From Prorocentrum cordatum (lineage: Eukaryota > Sar > Dinophyceae > Prorocentrales > Prorocentraceae): DNA of 64,000 bases. Below the pieces are notes generated by a model. It had not been told where the DNA came from. It saw only the letters and a program-made list of their open reading frames with translations, and searched no databases. Each line of letters opens with the position of its first letter. Within the stretch, counting starts at the first letter, position 1. Below are positions 10,598 to 20,935 of the stretch, one piece after another. The position numbers and the translations under genes were made by a program. The stretch covers positions 250,653 to 314,652 of the forward strand of contig CAUYUJ010015757.1 in assembly GCA_963575745.1 (NCBI GenBank), written 5' to 3'.

Positions 10598-10667
10598 TAA
10601 AAGCAAAACCCACATGCTGTGATACCGAACGACAGGAAGCGGCATCGGGACACAGCCTGACGGGGAT

Positions 10668-10765
10668 AAATCGGAGATCTCCGAGGCCTGGTGGCTCTGA
10701 TGGGATGCTGCATATCGCGCGCCGCGGCCTCCTCTCGCAGCGCTCCGAGAGCGCTCCGAAAACGC
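10668..10765. repeat. Dispersed GC-rich repeat (CGGAACGCTC family)
   Basis: CGGAGATCTCCGAGGCC, CGCGCCGCGGCCTCCTCTCG and CAGCGCTCCGAGAGCGCTCC follow the same order as the copy at 13,955. Confidence 0.55.
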
Positions 10766-11004
10766 TCTGAGAGCGATTTTTATCCCGACCCTGGACCAGC
10801 TTCTCCGAGGACGAGGCGGGAGCAGCAGCGGCGCGAGCGGCATCAGGGGGCATGGCCTCTTCTGTATTCGGAGGACAAGACAAGAAAACAGCTGAAACGT
10901 TCACTCTCGGGGGGCCCGCGCAAGTTGCATGGATCTCCCCCTGCCGGGCGCGCCTGGGGCGCCGCCGGAGGCGCCGCTGGGATGCCAGAGCTGCTCAGGA
11001 TTCG

Positions 11005-11111
11005 GTCGGGCACGTCCTCCTGCAGGCGGATTTCGGGCGGAAAAAAAAAAGAAACCAAAACAAGACAAACTAAAAAAAAAAAAAATCAACATACACAAAA
11101 AAAGAGAAGAA

Positions 11112-11142
<31 letters not shown>

Positions 11143-11244
11143 AAGAAGAAGAGGGGGGGGAGAACAAAAAAAAAAAAAAAACGTCCGCGGACTAGCTTTT
11201 TCCTATGTTTGAAGACTCCTCCTGCAGAGGGACGGGCGCCCGAC
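11005..11244. mobile_element. TIR element copy 4 (GTCGGGC family) expanded by a GAA tract
   Basis: Left GTCGGGCACGTCCTCCTGCA; right end in reverse complement GTCGGGCGCCCGTCCCTCTG. The interior carries A-runs and a GAA microsatellite (about 11,103-11,153), which accounts for its 240-bp length. The right half still has TTTGAAGACTCCTCCTGCAG as in the other copies, and an AG follows the right repeat. Confidence 0.72.
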
Positions 11245-11340
11245 GTGAGCCCCAGGGCCCGGAGAGGGACGCGGCCGCGGCGCTCGCGCGCACCAGGAGG
11301 GCAGGAGCGGCGGCGGGGCGGCCCTCCTTCGCTCGCCCGG

Positions 11341-11411
11341 GTGTCCGGAAGGCCTCACCGGGGAGGAAGTCGTTTTGGGGCAACTCACGCGTGCTGTTTT
11401 CAGGTCGGGCC
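11341..11411. repeat. 71-bp direct repeat, copy a
   Basis: GTGTCCGGAAGGCCTC through TTGGGGCAACTCACGCGTGC to TTTTCAGGTCGGGCC is repeated at 12,639-12,709. It ends with the first eight bases of the TIR element, but no element follows here. Confidence 0.75.
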
Positions 11412-11424
11412 TCGCCAGCGTCGG

Positions 11425-11735
11425 TTTAGGGTTTACACTACGTATTAGCGTTCGCTGGGCTTGCCGCGGTTTGAATCGGCCTGCGCATCGGCTCCCGCCA
11501 TAAACCTCGAGGAAGGCTCGAGCGGCGGTGCCCTCGGGCGCATGAATTGCGAGGAAGCGGGCTGCGCACGGTTGCTCGCGTCGGATATGCGTCGGCGCGC
11601 CCATCAGGCGCTCGCGCAGGCTTGCGCCGGGCTCGTTTCGGACCCGCTTCGTTCGTCTAGCTGTCGTTCGGGCTTGCCAATGCGTTGTGCTTTTCGTCTT
11701 GAGGGTTTAGGGTTTAGGATTTAGGGTTTAGGGTC
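11425..11735. repeat. Interstitial telomere-like TTTAGGG repeats
   Basis: A short run of about four TTTAGGG-type units lies at about 11,701-11,733, with a smaller GGTTTAGGGTTTA at 11,425 and another at about 12,628. TTTAGGG is the telomere motif of plants, apicomplexans and dinoflagellates. These patches are too short to be a chromosome end. Confidence 0.65.
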
Positions 11736-11856
11736 TAACAGGCTTGGCCACGATTACAACTTGGCCACGAACCCACCTGCGGTGGCCGTCAATCCCACCA
11801 GCAAGCCACCCCACCATAAAGATCATCTCTCCTCTCCTTGCAAGAAGATCGGTTCA

Positions 11857-11887
11857 AACGACGACGAGGACGACGACGAGGACGACG
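11857..11887. repeat. Short GAC tract
   Basis: GACGACGAGGACGACGACGA-like run of about 30 bp. Confidence 0.8.
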
Positions 11888-12087
11888 GCGCAATAGCACA
11901 GTGGCGGGACAGGCACAGGCCAAGTAGAAGTAAAAGGCAACGCGCACATGAAGGTGCCCACATTTGGGGAACCCATGCTGTGCTATGCAATGCCATAGCA
12001 CAGTGACAGGACAGGCATAGAGCAAGTAAAGTAAAAGACAACGCGCACAACGCGCACGACAGGTAAATGCCCTCTGGCTCCTATGTC

Positions 12088-12561
12088 TTTACATAGCGGG
12101 TCGTAAAGATCCCAACATCAGGCTGGATCCAGGAGTGCGCCTGGGAGCACGCATGATCAGGAAATAATATGTTTTGCATAGGAATGTGGGTGATTTACAT
12201 AGCAGGTCGTAAAGATCCCCATATCCGGCTCGATCCAGGAGTGCGCCTGGGAGCACGCATGATCAGGAAATAATGTGTTTTGCATAGGATTGTGGTTGAT
12301 TTACATAGCAGGCCGTAAAGATCCCCATATCAGGCTCGATCCAGGAGTGCGCCTGGGAGCACGCATGATCAGGAAATAATATGTTTTGCATAGGATTGTG
12401 GGTGGTTTACATAGCGGGTCGTAAAGATCCCCATATCCGGCTCGATCCAGGAGTGCGCCTGGGAGCACGCATGATCAGGAAATAATATGTTTTGCATAGG
12501 ATTGTGGGTGGTTTACATAGCGGGTCGTAAAGATCCCCATAGCAGGCTCGATCCAGGAAGT
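12088..12561. repeat. 106-bp tandem array, about 4.5 copies
   Basis: TTTACATAGC(G/A)GGYCGTAAAG starts units at 12,088, 12,194, 12,300, 12,406 and 12,512, an exact 106-bp spacing. Each unit contains CGATCCAGGAGTGCGCCTGG and GCACGCATGATCAGGAAATA. High copy identity suggests recent amplification. No function can be inferred. Confidence 0.92.
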
Positions 12562-12638
12562 TGGATGGAAGTCAGGAGGCATGGGGTCTGGATAATCAGG
12601 ATTTAATAATCATAGGATTAAAAATTTAAGGTTTAGGG

Positions 12639-12709
12639 TGTCCGGAGAGCCTCGTCAGGGACGAGGTGATTTTGGGGCAACTCACGCGTGCTATCTTCAG
12701 GTCGGGCCT
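12639..12709. repeat. 71-bp direct repeat, copy b (with partial third copy at 12,859-12,903)
   Basis: Matches copy a at 11,341 and runs into TIR element copy 5. Part of it (AGGGACGAGGTGATT through GGCAACTCACGCGTGCTGTT) recurs immediately after that element, so TIR copy 5 is bracketed by a duplication of about 40 bp. Confidence 0.72.
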
Positions 12710-12853
12710 GTCCCCCTATTGGGGCAGCTTGGACGAAGAATACCAAATACTCGAAATATATCTTTAAAATGCTCGAAGATAGTTTGAAAAAATCGTCCCC
12801 AGACTGGTTTTTACTGTTTTCGAATCTTCCTCCTGTAGAGGGACAGGCCCGAC
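12701..12853. mobile_element. TIR element copy 5 (GTCGGGC family)
   Basis: Left GTCGGGCCTGTCCCCCTATT; right end in reverse complement GTCGGGCCTGTCCCTCTACA, the two arms agreeing at the variable position. The interior keeps ATCGTCCCCAGACTGG and TTTTTACTGTTTTCGAA. Length 153 bp. Confidence 0.77.
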
Positions 12854-12903
12854 TTCACACCAGGGACGAGGTGATTGAGGCAACTCACGCGTGCTGTTTG
12901 ACT

Positions 12904-13757
12904 CAGCATTTTTCAGCGAGCGCGCAGACGCGCCGATGTGCACGCCACCCCGAACGTCCGTGGGCGGAGCCCGCAGCCCGCGACTCGGACCGACCGACCG
13001 ACGAGACGAGAAAATCCAGAGAAGTGCGGCGGCACTGGCAGGAGCATCCAGGACCCCCGAGAGCGCATGGTGAGCGCTTGCTTATTCAGCGTCTCGACAT
13101 TGGGCGGAAAGGGGGGGGAGGGGGGGGGCTCCGGACCTCTGCTTGGTGCGACTGTTTGCGACGTTGCGTCCTGTGGGGGAGAGGCTCCATCTGCTCGAAA
13201 CAGGCGCTTAAGACAGCCAGTGTCTACTCCACGGGAGGGGGGGGGAGGGGGGGCACCGAGGGCCCGCGCCGATCGGTATAAAACAGTGCATAAAAGCACG
13301 ATGACATGTCTGCGACGTTGTGCCATCTTCGAGTGCTCAGTCGGGGACTGGCTCCGTCGGGGAAGCATCGACTTGGAATCGGCCACGCCTCGCCGACAGA
13401 GCGGCGACGGGCCCTCGGCCAGCGAGACCGGACCCGGGGATGCTCCCGGGTGCGACTGGGGGAGGCCGGGCCCCTCTTGGGAAGGAGGGGAGGGAGGGCC
13501 GACGCTCCCCCACGGGCCAGTCCCAGCCCTCGCCCTCGCCCTCGCGATCACGCGTCTTCGAGTGCTGGACCTGCGCGAGGGGGGCCCTCTGCTGCAGCCG
13601 CGCCCTCGGCCCGCCAAGGGGCCGCCCCCTCCGCGCCTAGCACACTGGGGCGGCGAGCACCCCGGCCGCTATGGCCAGCGACGCGGCCTCCGCCTCGCCG
13701 AGAAGCGTGAGCAGGCCAGACCTGACACGAAGCCAGGGCGAGGATAAATTCGGAAGA
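12904..13757. other. GC-rich spacer, no gene recognised
   Basis: Contains G-runs at about 13,109-13,127 and 13,236-13,252. Open frames are long but compositionally biased and lack recognisable domains. Confidence 0.35.
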
Positions 13758-13888
13758 GGAGGAGGAGGACGAGGAGAAGGAGGAGGAGGAGGAGGAGGAG
13801 CAAGAGGAGGAGGAGGAGGAGGAGGCGGAGGAGGAGGAGGAAGAGGAGGACGAGGACGAGGACGAGGAGGAGAAGGAGGAGGAGGATG
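13758..13888. repeat. (GAG)n-type purine tract
   Basis: About 130 bp of GAG/GGA repeats with C, A or T interruptions. Confidence 0.9.
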
Positions 13889-13954
13889 AGGAGGGTTCAG
13901 CGCCGCCAACATCGATCTGCTCTCCCTCGGGACCCGCGCGATGTGTGGCGAGGA

Positions 13955-14070
13955 TGCACCGAGTATCTCTGAGATCCAGCGGCTCTGGAGGACGTCTCGG
14001 GCGCCGCGGCCTTGTCGCAGCGTCCCGGAACGCTCCGAGAGCGTTCCAGAACGCTCTGGAACGGATTTAT
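13955..14070. repeat. Dispersed GC-rich repeat (CGGAACGCTC family), fullest copy
   Basis: GAGTATCTCTGAGATCCAGC leads into CTCGGGCGCCGCGGCC and GGAACGCTCCGAGAGCGTTC. The last block folds into a perfect 8-bp stem (GGAACGCT/AGCGTTCC). Related copies lie at 6.0-6.3, 6.8 and 10.7 kb. Confidence 0.6.
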
Positions 14071-14699
14071 CCTCGTCTGGCCCCGCCCGACCCATCCCAA
14101 GGGCCGAGCCCTCCGGACTTCGCCAGGAGCGACTCCAGCGGCGGGGGGGCCGGGATCTCGCTCATGGGCTTCCCGATCAGACCCGCCAGCGTGCCCCCAG
14201 GCACGCTAGAGCGTGGTACGGTCAAAACGTGTACTAACGACAGGTGGTGAGGACGTGGAGGCCGAAGTCGGGAATGTTTGGGCGGCGGGCGACCCGTGAA
14301 AACGGCAAAGGACGGGCCGCAGAGGCAAGGACACAAGGGCACCCTGGCTGAAGACGCGCGTCCTTACTGGGCGCGCGTTGACTGTAGGCAGGACTGACTG
14401 CCAGGGCTTCCGAAAGCCTTTTCAGGGCCCCCGCCTTCTCTCCTTTCACTGCCACACGTGCACCGCCCCCTGCTGCCGAAGCAGCCTGGGCGGCCTGGCG
14501 CCTCCGCGAAGCTATCTCTGAAGCTTCTCGGACGGCCCAGAAGGCCTCCACAAGGCCGCCAGGATATCCCGCCTCTGCCTCGAAAGGCATCCAACAGCCC
14601 CCGAGAAGACCCCGAGAGGCGCCAAAGGGACCCCAACAGGCTTCCAAGACACGACAGGGACAGCATTGGACGCTTTAAATATGCTACACTTCCAGGGCG
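14071..14699. other. GC-rich spacer, no gene recognised
   Basis: No repeat array or recognisable coding domain identified. Confidence 0.3.
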
Positions 14700-15030
14700 T
14701 CTCGGCTCAAGCCGGTTCTAAGATAAGAGGGCCTCAAGGGGAGCCCAAGGGACGCCCAAAGAAACCCTGTCTGAGCCCTGAGGGGCCCCCCAGGAGGCCT
14801 GGGACAGCCCCAAGAGGGCCCCAAGACAGCCCAGAAGGAGGCAAAAGGGGCCAAGGACAGCCCAAGAGGGCCCAAGGATGGCCCAATGAGGAGAGGGCCC
14901 CGAGAAGCCCCCGCGATAGCCCCTCCAGCCACCCCAGGCGGCCGAGAAGGGCGCAAGACGGCACCAGGACGGCCCGCCCAAAGAGGGCCCCAAGAGGGCC
15001 CCAAAGAGGGCCCCACGGGAGCCGAAGGCA
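14700..15030. repeat. Degenerate CCAAGAGGGCCCC repeat patch 2
   Basis: Words such as CCCCAAGAGGGCCCCAAGAC and CCCAAGAGGGCCCAAGG recur across about 330 bp, as at 8.5, 18.2 and 20.0-20.9 kb. Confidence 0.7.
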
Positions 15031-15100
15031 GCCCCAAGACTGCCCGGGTAGGCATGCGAGCCGTTCAAGGAATCACAGAGGCGGCGAGAATTGACACATG

Positions 15101-15784
15101 TTACGGCTCTCTGGGCGGTGTTCGAAGCGTCGCCGCACAGAGCGCTGCGCTGGCAGGGTGGCGGACCTTGCCGTAGGCATCTGGATAGTCTCTCGCCCTG
15201 GTGGAAACGTGGCCAAAAGCCACCGCATCCCCAGAGCGCCTCGAGATCTCCAGCACCAAACACGAATCGCCCCCGCCCTGGCTCTCTGTCCTGTAGACCT
15301 TGAACCTGACGGTGCACCGCAAGAGCGCACCACCGACGGGAACGGAGACAACCGAGTGCACCGATGCCCTACCGCCCTGTGCCCCGTCCTTGACGATCTG
15401 GGCGGGGCCCTCCTCCTGCAAGAACTCTGACATCTTGGCCAGGGCCTCTGCAGCAGACATTCCCCCCAGTTCCACCCGCGTGCCGACGAGGAAGCGCCGG
15501 TGCATGAACTTCGGCTCCCTGGCAGCCGCACTGGTGGTGCGAGGCGGGGGTTTGCTAGCGGCGCTGCTGCTGCGAACCAGGTCCTCTTGGTACCCGTCGA
15601 AAGCTGCCTGGTCGGCGGCGCGCCGAAGGGGGAAGTGCGAGGGGGAAGGCCTTATCAGAGAGCGGAGGCGCTTCTGAGAAGCCCCCCAGCCTTGTGCGAA
15701 GCCCTCATGCGAACTCGCCCCCTCTGCCTTCTCCGGGCCTCCGACGACGTGACTTGTGCTTGCACAGGGGACCCCCGAGGCCAC
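15101..15784 (-). CDS. Probable exon with KA1-like domain
   Basis: An open minus-strand frame of 227 codons whose composition is more protein-like than the repeat-driven frames around it. Roughly residues 93-193 read like one compact domain: MHRRFLVGTRVELGGMSAAE, then an amphipathic helix (AEALAKMSEFLQEEG), alternating hydrophobic strands (VHSVVSVPVG, LRCTVRFKVYR, SCLVLEISRR) and a SGDAVAF motif. That order (helix, strands, final hydrophobic strand, basic residues, then GD..F) recalls the KA1/AMPK-C-terminal fold of protein kinases. This is a pattern resemblance only. The first 90 residues look non-domain, so the true 5' boundary may be an acceptor inside the frame. A possible donor (GCAAG|GTCCG) lies about residue 198. 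No kinase domain was found nearby, so this is a fragment, a lone exon or a decayed duplicate. Confidence 0.35.
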   Translation of the reverse strand: MASGVPCASTSHVVGGPEKAEGASSHEGFAQGWGASQKRLRSLIRPSPSHFPLRRAADQAAFDGYQEDLVRSSSAASKPPPRTTSAAAREPKFMHRRFLVGTRVELGGMSAAEALAKMSEFLQEEGPAQIVKDGAQGGRASVHSVVSVPVGGALLRCTVRFKVYRTESQGGGDSCLVLEISRRSGDAVAFGHVSTRARDYPDAYGKVRHPASAALCAATLRTPPREP

Positions 15785-15955
15785 TGGACCTTCTCAATGG
15801 AACCAGTTTCGCATCCAAAGGGACCTTCTCAATGGAAACACTTCCGCATCCAAAGCCGTTGTGTGACGGTCCTGGCGCCTGGGGTCCACAAGGGCCGAAG
15901 ATCGACAAGAGCACCCCGTCGCAGTTCCCCACATGCTAGAGATCCGCCCATGGGG

Positions 15956-16285
<330 letters not shown>

Positions 16286-16429
16286 TCCTTTTCCTCCCCC
16301 TCATCCATTCCTTTTTCCGTATGACTAACTCGCTCTCTCCTGTCGCACCCAAAAGACGGTCGGAAGGGCGGGCCAGGCGCTTCGCCCAAGATAGCCCTAC
16401 CAAACATGAGCCTGAAGCTTGGAAACCCG

Positions 16430-16960
16430 CAACGGTTTCACATATGGAGGGCGGGTCGTTTCCTAAAAGTGGTTTTCGTTTCAGCGCCGCACACATTCGT
16501 CCTAAAAGTTTACAAGGGTTTCACTGATTGAGGGCGGGTCGTTTACAAAATGTGGTCCTCGCCTAACCTAAAAGCCGCGAACACTCGTCTTCACAATGTG
16601 CAAGCGTTTCACGGGTTGGGGCGGGTGGTTTTCAAAATGTGGCTCTCGCTTTAAGGCCGCGCACACTCGTCTTGCGCATGCGCACAAACTTCACGGTTTG
16701 AGAGCGGATCGTTTTCAAAATGTGTTTCCAGCCTTAACCCAAAGCAACTTCTCCTCAAAGCGGAAAATGTTTTACGGATTGAGGCTGGGTCGTTTCCAAA
16801 ATGTGGTTTTCGCCAGGGCGCCGCGCATACTCGTGTTAACAACTTGCAAAAGCTTCACGGATTGACAGCAGTTCTGTTTCAAAATGCGGTTATTACTTTA
16901 GCGTTGCGTGCACTCGCATTGAGTGTTTGGGAGTTTCGCGGATGTTCAGGGTTAACCTTC
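16430..16960. repeat. About 83-bp tandem repeat, 6-7 diverged copies
   Basis: TTCACGGATTGAGGGCGGGT-like starts followed by CGTTTTCAAAATGTGG recur at about 16,437, 16,527, 16,609, 16,692, 16,777 and 16,855 (spacing 78-90 bp). Each unit continues with a GCCGCGCACACTCGTCTT-like block. Confidence 0.75.
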
Positions 16961-17389
16961 CGGCTTATGGTCAGGGCGCAACAGTTCCGTTGATTCGCGG
17001 TTTTGAAACCCAGGAACGGCGTTCTGGAGCGATTCCAGATCGTCAAGACGCAACAGCCAGTTCGACTCGTAGCGTTAAAATCCTGACGTTGGTGATTTGG
17101 CACGGTTCACGACGGTGGTTTCCCAACGGGGCATCCGCGTCAGGGGGCATGAATCCTTGTATGGTGTCTGAGGAAAGAGAAATTGAATGCAGGGTGTATC
17201 CCTACATCATTGATGAGTCTTGGGGTTACAGTTGGCTCGTTCCTCTTCAGGTTCCTCATACCCTTCCTCATCATCAGCATCAGATCGACCAGCATCCATA
17301 ACGTCGTCATATGCAGCATCTTTATCATCACCATCATCACCACTGTACCCCTCTTCCTCGTCCAGCAACAGACGTTCACACTCGTCACA
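16961..17389. other. No gene recognised
   Basis: Mixed unique sequence with a short CATCAT-rich stretch near 17,260-17,345. No feature supported. Confidence 0.3.
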
Positions 17390-17860
17390 TTCGGACTTCC
17401 CGAAACTCAGAATCACCCGTGCTCACATCTACACATACGTTGACCCACTCAGACTCACACCTCCTCAAACTCAGACCCATTGGCGCCCAAACTATCTCAC
17501 GCTCAGACTCACGCGCACTCAAACTCACCCACTGTCATATCCACTCATACGCAAACGTCCTCGCACTCAGGCTTACTCGTGCTCAAACTCGTACACATCA
17601 CATTCACACTCAAATCCACCCACACTCACACACACACACACGTAGACTTACTTAAAATTGGACCGACTAGTAGTCACTCGCCCGAACTTTGACTTCTCCA
17701 GACTCTGAATCACTCACACTACGACTTACCAGCGTCAGATTCACTCACACTCAGGCTCCATCATACCCAGATGCACTCACAATCCGATCAGCCCACACCC
17801 AGATCATTCACGCTCAGACTCAATCGGATTGGGCTCACACACAGGTGGCTAGCGGGTTCA
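17390..17860. repeat. Degenerate CTCACACTCAGA-type low-complexity tract
   Basis: CTCAGACTCAC, CTCAAACTC and ACACTC words recur for about 470 bp with no strict period, ending in a short CA run near 17,628-17,640. Confidence 0.75.
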
Positions 17861-18239
17861 AGCACGCGTGGCAATTGGGCACCCCAAATTCCAGCAGGCG
17901 CCGCGAGAAGTACGCCAGAGAGCGTGCGTAGCAAAGCCGTGCGCGATTGCCCGAATTGCCGCAGTAAGAACGGCAAGATGGATTCCCCCTCGATGTTCCA
18001 CTTATGTGTCCCTCGTTTCTCCTGAAAGATCTGCGCATGTCGTCTACGCGGACTCGCCCTCACATCCAGATACTCACAGACAGAGTTCCTCAGCGAGGCG
18101 AAACAAAAATGCGCGAGCCCAACGGGCCAGGGGCGTACCAAGATCTCTGGCTACACGTTTACACTTTCTATTTCGCGCGCGCGCGCGTGGCGGCCCCTGG
18201 GAGTGCCAGTGCGACAACATACCCCGACCGAAACCTGGG

Positions 18240-18790
18240 AAACTCCGGGCAATGTCCATGCAAGGTCCCCCAGAACGCCCCAGACGCCCCCCAAACGGGC
18301 CAAGAGGCCCCGAGTCGCCGAAAGATCGCGCCAAGACGACCTCCAGACAGCCCCAGAGGCCGCCAAGAAGCCCCGAGAGAGCCTTAAGAGGCCCTCCAAT
18401 AGGGCCCCACGAACCACAAATCGCCCCAATCCCTCAGGAAAACGTACACGTTTCGCATAGACTTGAAGTTTCACAACGCTCAAAACTGCCCAGGAGGCCC
18501 TCAAAATCGCACCAAAACGGCCCAACAGGACCCCAAGATGAGCCCAAGACGGCCTCAGAGCGCTGCAAGACAGCCCGACAGGCCCCTCAAAACGGCTCCA
18601 GTGGCCCCCAAAGACACCAAGTGCGGTACTCCGAGCTGCCATGCCTGGGCCATGCCTGGCCCTTTCCCGCGAGATCCCTCGCGAGACCGCCAGCAGGGCC
18701 AAAGAAGCTCCCAGAAGCCCCAAACTACGAGCCCAAGAAGCCCCCAAGAGGCTCCCAAGACGCCTCCCGAGAAACCCCACGGCGTCTCCC
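18240..18790. repeat. Degenerate CCAAGAGGCCCC repeat patch 3
   Basis: GCCCC, CAAGACG and AGAGGCCCC words recur with loose spacing, as in patches 1, 2 and 4. A (CG)n run sits just upstream at about 18,174-18,188. Confidence 0.6.
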
Positions 18791-19325
18791 ATAGACCCGT
18801 CTTGTCGACGACCCAGTTCTGTTCGACGAGTTCCCCAAGAACCATCGACGGATCTCCTCCGTCTCCTCATCGTCGTCTTGTGCGCCAATAGCGGAATGAG
18901 CGAAGCGATACAATATGAGATGCACATATGGGGAGCTCCGCGTCGAGTAAGTTTCGTGATGCCGCGCCTGGCATGCTGCAAGGTTCTTGTCTACGTCGCC
19001 CCAGGGAGCCGGGCAGAGATTCAGGCACACCGAGCGCTTGGTCTCCTGCATCGGCGGATACGGGTCCCCACAAGCAAACGACAGCCGACTCTGCTCCATG
19101 TACTCTGCCGCAACGAGCCGATCCATAGCGCTGTTCATCGCAGCCGATCTGTCTGTACAAGAGAGAGGCGTGCGAAACTACATATACGATCAAGCCAAAG
19201 CGGCTACAGCACCGACCGATTATCCCCCGCTACCTCCCCCCTTCCCCTTGGAACCAAATTGTCCCCCCCTCTCCCCCCCTCCCGCTCGCCACCCCTTCTG
19301 CCTCTCACCCTTCCCGTAATGTCAG
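18791..19325. other. No gene recognised
   Basis: Unique-looking sequence ending in C-rich runs (about 19,228-19,318). No coding domain identified. Confidence 0.3.
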
Positions 19326-19473
19326 GTCGGGCGTGTCCCCCTACAGGCGGATTTTGGATGAAAAATAAAGCATAGTCAAAAAACAAGAATTGTCAAGTAG
19401 CAATCGAAAAAACGTCCCCATACTATTTGTTTACTATTTTGAAACATTATTCCTGTAGTGGGACACGCCCGAT
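19326..19473. mobile_element. TIR element copy 6 (GTCGGGC family)
   Basis: Left GTCGGGCGTGTCCCCCTACA; right end in reverse complement ATCGGGCGTGTCCCACTACA, the arms agreeing at the variable G. The interior keeps ACGTCCCCATACTATTTG and TTTACTATTTTGAAA. CAG precedes the left end and AAG follows the right end. Length 148 bp. Confidence 0.77.
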
Positions 19474-19582
19474 TTAAGACTAACGTTGCCTTCTGCTCAT
19501 GGCCTGCGCTGTCAGCCACAGGTGTGGCACACGAATGGCGCCGTGCCTGTTCCGATCATGCCCTGCACCGTGTACCACACGT

Positions 19583-19702
19583 GGACGAGGAGGAGGAGGA
19601 GGAGGAGGAGGAGGAGGAGGAGGAGGGGGAGAAGGAGGAGCAGAAGGAGAAAGAGGAGGAGGAGCAGGAGGAGCAGGAGGAGGAGGAGCAGGAGGAGGAG
19701 CC
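19583..19702. repeat. (AGG)n-type purine tract
   Basis: About 120 bp of AGG/GAG repeats with GCA interruptions. Confidence 0.9.
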
Positions 19703-19798
19703 TAACTTGTCGTGCCCGTCGTGTGCTCCGTTTTGGAGTGCCTGAGTGGCCCTCTGGGCCTCGGGCTGTAAGCTGAGTCAGGGCGGTTCGCTGCCTGC

Positions 19799-19857
19799 CA
19801 GAGCTCTACGCAAACGCAAGAAAAACCAGGTTGACGGTTTACCGCCGGCGCCCAGTT
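19799..19857 (+). mobile_element. 3' tail of a Helentron-like element, type C (no complete hairpin)
   Basis: CAGAGCTCTACGCAAACGCA, then AACCAGGTTGACGGTTTACC and GCCGGCGCCCAG|TT. The last 33 bases are the family A terminus, but the arm that would complete the hairpin is replaced by CAAACGCAAGAAAAACC. The same replacement is seen at the end of the LINE region (30,721-30,771). The 5' end of this copy was not found. Confidence 0.6.
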
Positions 19858-19869
19858 GTGGATTGCACA

Positions 19870-20005
19870 AGAGACTTGGCAAATGTGTATCAAAATATTA
19901 GAAACCCGACTTAACATGACCACCTTGTCCTTTCTGACCCGGTCGACCAACTAGCTCCGCTCTGACCGCGAATTCCTTAGCTCATCTTACCGAAGAGCTA
20001 CGAAG
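19870..20005 (-). mobile_element. 5' fragment of a family B Helentron-like element
   Basis: ACCTTGTCCTTTCTGACCCG, GTCGACCAACTAGCTCC and GAATTCCTTAGCTCATC..GAAGAGCT follow the same order as the sense-5' end of full-length family B copies such as 39,038-39,433. It is more diverged than those. Confidence 0.65.
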
Positions 20006-20044
20006 TATTCTGAGGATGTCTTGGGCGGTTTGCTGGATTTACCT

Positions 20045-20222
20045 CCCCAGCGGGGAGGCCTCCGGAGCTCTCAAAAGCTCGGGGAAGACCCATTGAGGTC
20101 CAGGAGGCCTCAGGAGGTTCCAGGGGGCCCCGGGAAGCCAGGGGAAGCGCGAGGAGGCGCCAGAATACGCCAGGAGGCCCCAGGAAGCTCCAAGCGGCCC
20201 CAGGAGCCCTCAGGAGCGGCTC
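20045..20222. repeat. Degenerate CCCCAGGAGG repeat patch 4a
   Basis: GGAGGCC, AGGAGGCCCCAGGAAG and related words recur. It is separated from patch 4b by the 53-bp array. Confidence 0.65.
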
Positions 20223-20487
20223 CAATCTTATGTGTTTTACTACCGTTTCTATAGATCAGGCCTCTCCTGGGGCGCGAATCCTTCGTGTTTTACGTGAGTT
20301 CCGATAGATTGTCCATCTCCTGTGGCTCCAATCCTAGGTTTTCTACGTGCATTCTTATAGATTAGGCGTCATGTGGGCCACGAATCCTTTGTGTTCTACG
20401 TATGTTCCTATAGATTGCCCTTATCTTGCGGTTCCACTCCTAAGTGCTTTACAGTTGTTACCTGTGCTTCTCCTGGGGCATGAATCC
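20223..20487. repeat. 53-bp tandem array, about 5 copies
   Basis: ATAGAT(T/C) occurs at 20,251, 20,304, 20,357 and 20,410, an exact 53-bp step. Units share AATCCT...GTGTTTTACGT...TCCTATAGATT. The last unit is degenerate and ends at TCTCCTGGGGCATGAATCC. Confidence 0.88.
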
Positions 20488-20935
20488 CCCCCGGGAGGCT
20501 CCAGGAAGGCGAAGGGCCCAAGAGGCCCCAGAAGGTCGCGGGAAAGCCACAGGGGGCCCCAAGAGGTGCCGGGAGGCTCCAAGAGGCCCGAGGGAGCCCA
20601 GAAAACGCTGGGAAGGAGCCAAGAGGCTTCAGGAGGCTCAATCCGCAGGAACGCCAGGAAGGTCCAAGGAAGCCTCGAGAGGCCCCAGGAAGCCCCAGGA
20701 GGTTCAAGGAGGAGCAGTCCCCAAGATGCCCCAGGAGGCCCCAGGAATCCCCAAGAGGCCCCGGGAGGCTACAAAAAGCAGCGGGAGGCACCAGCATTTC
20801 CAAGAGGCTCCAGAAAGCCCCAGAAGCCCCAGAGAGGCCCCAAGAGGCCCCAGGAGGCCCCAGGAGCCCCAGGAGCCACAGGAGATTTGAGGAAGCCCCG
20901 GGAAGCCCCAAGAGACCCCATGAGGATTCAGTCAC
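20488..20935. repeat. Degenerate CCCCAGGAGGCCCC repeat patch 4b
   Basis: The densest patch of this family: AAGAGGCCCCAGGAGGCCCC-like words repeat for about 450 bp. Confidence 0.75.

Noticed and set aside
11697-11735. Chromosome end
   Set aside because: Only about four TTTAGGG-like units, interstitial, with unrelated sequence on both sides.
14690-14725. Relict dinoflagellate spliced-leader sequence near GGCTCAAG
   Set aside because: Only about nine bases match, which is expected by chance; no other spliced-leader remnant was seen.
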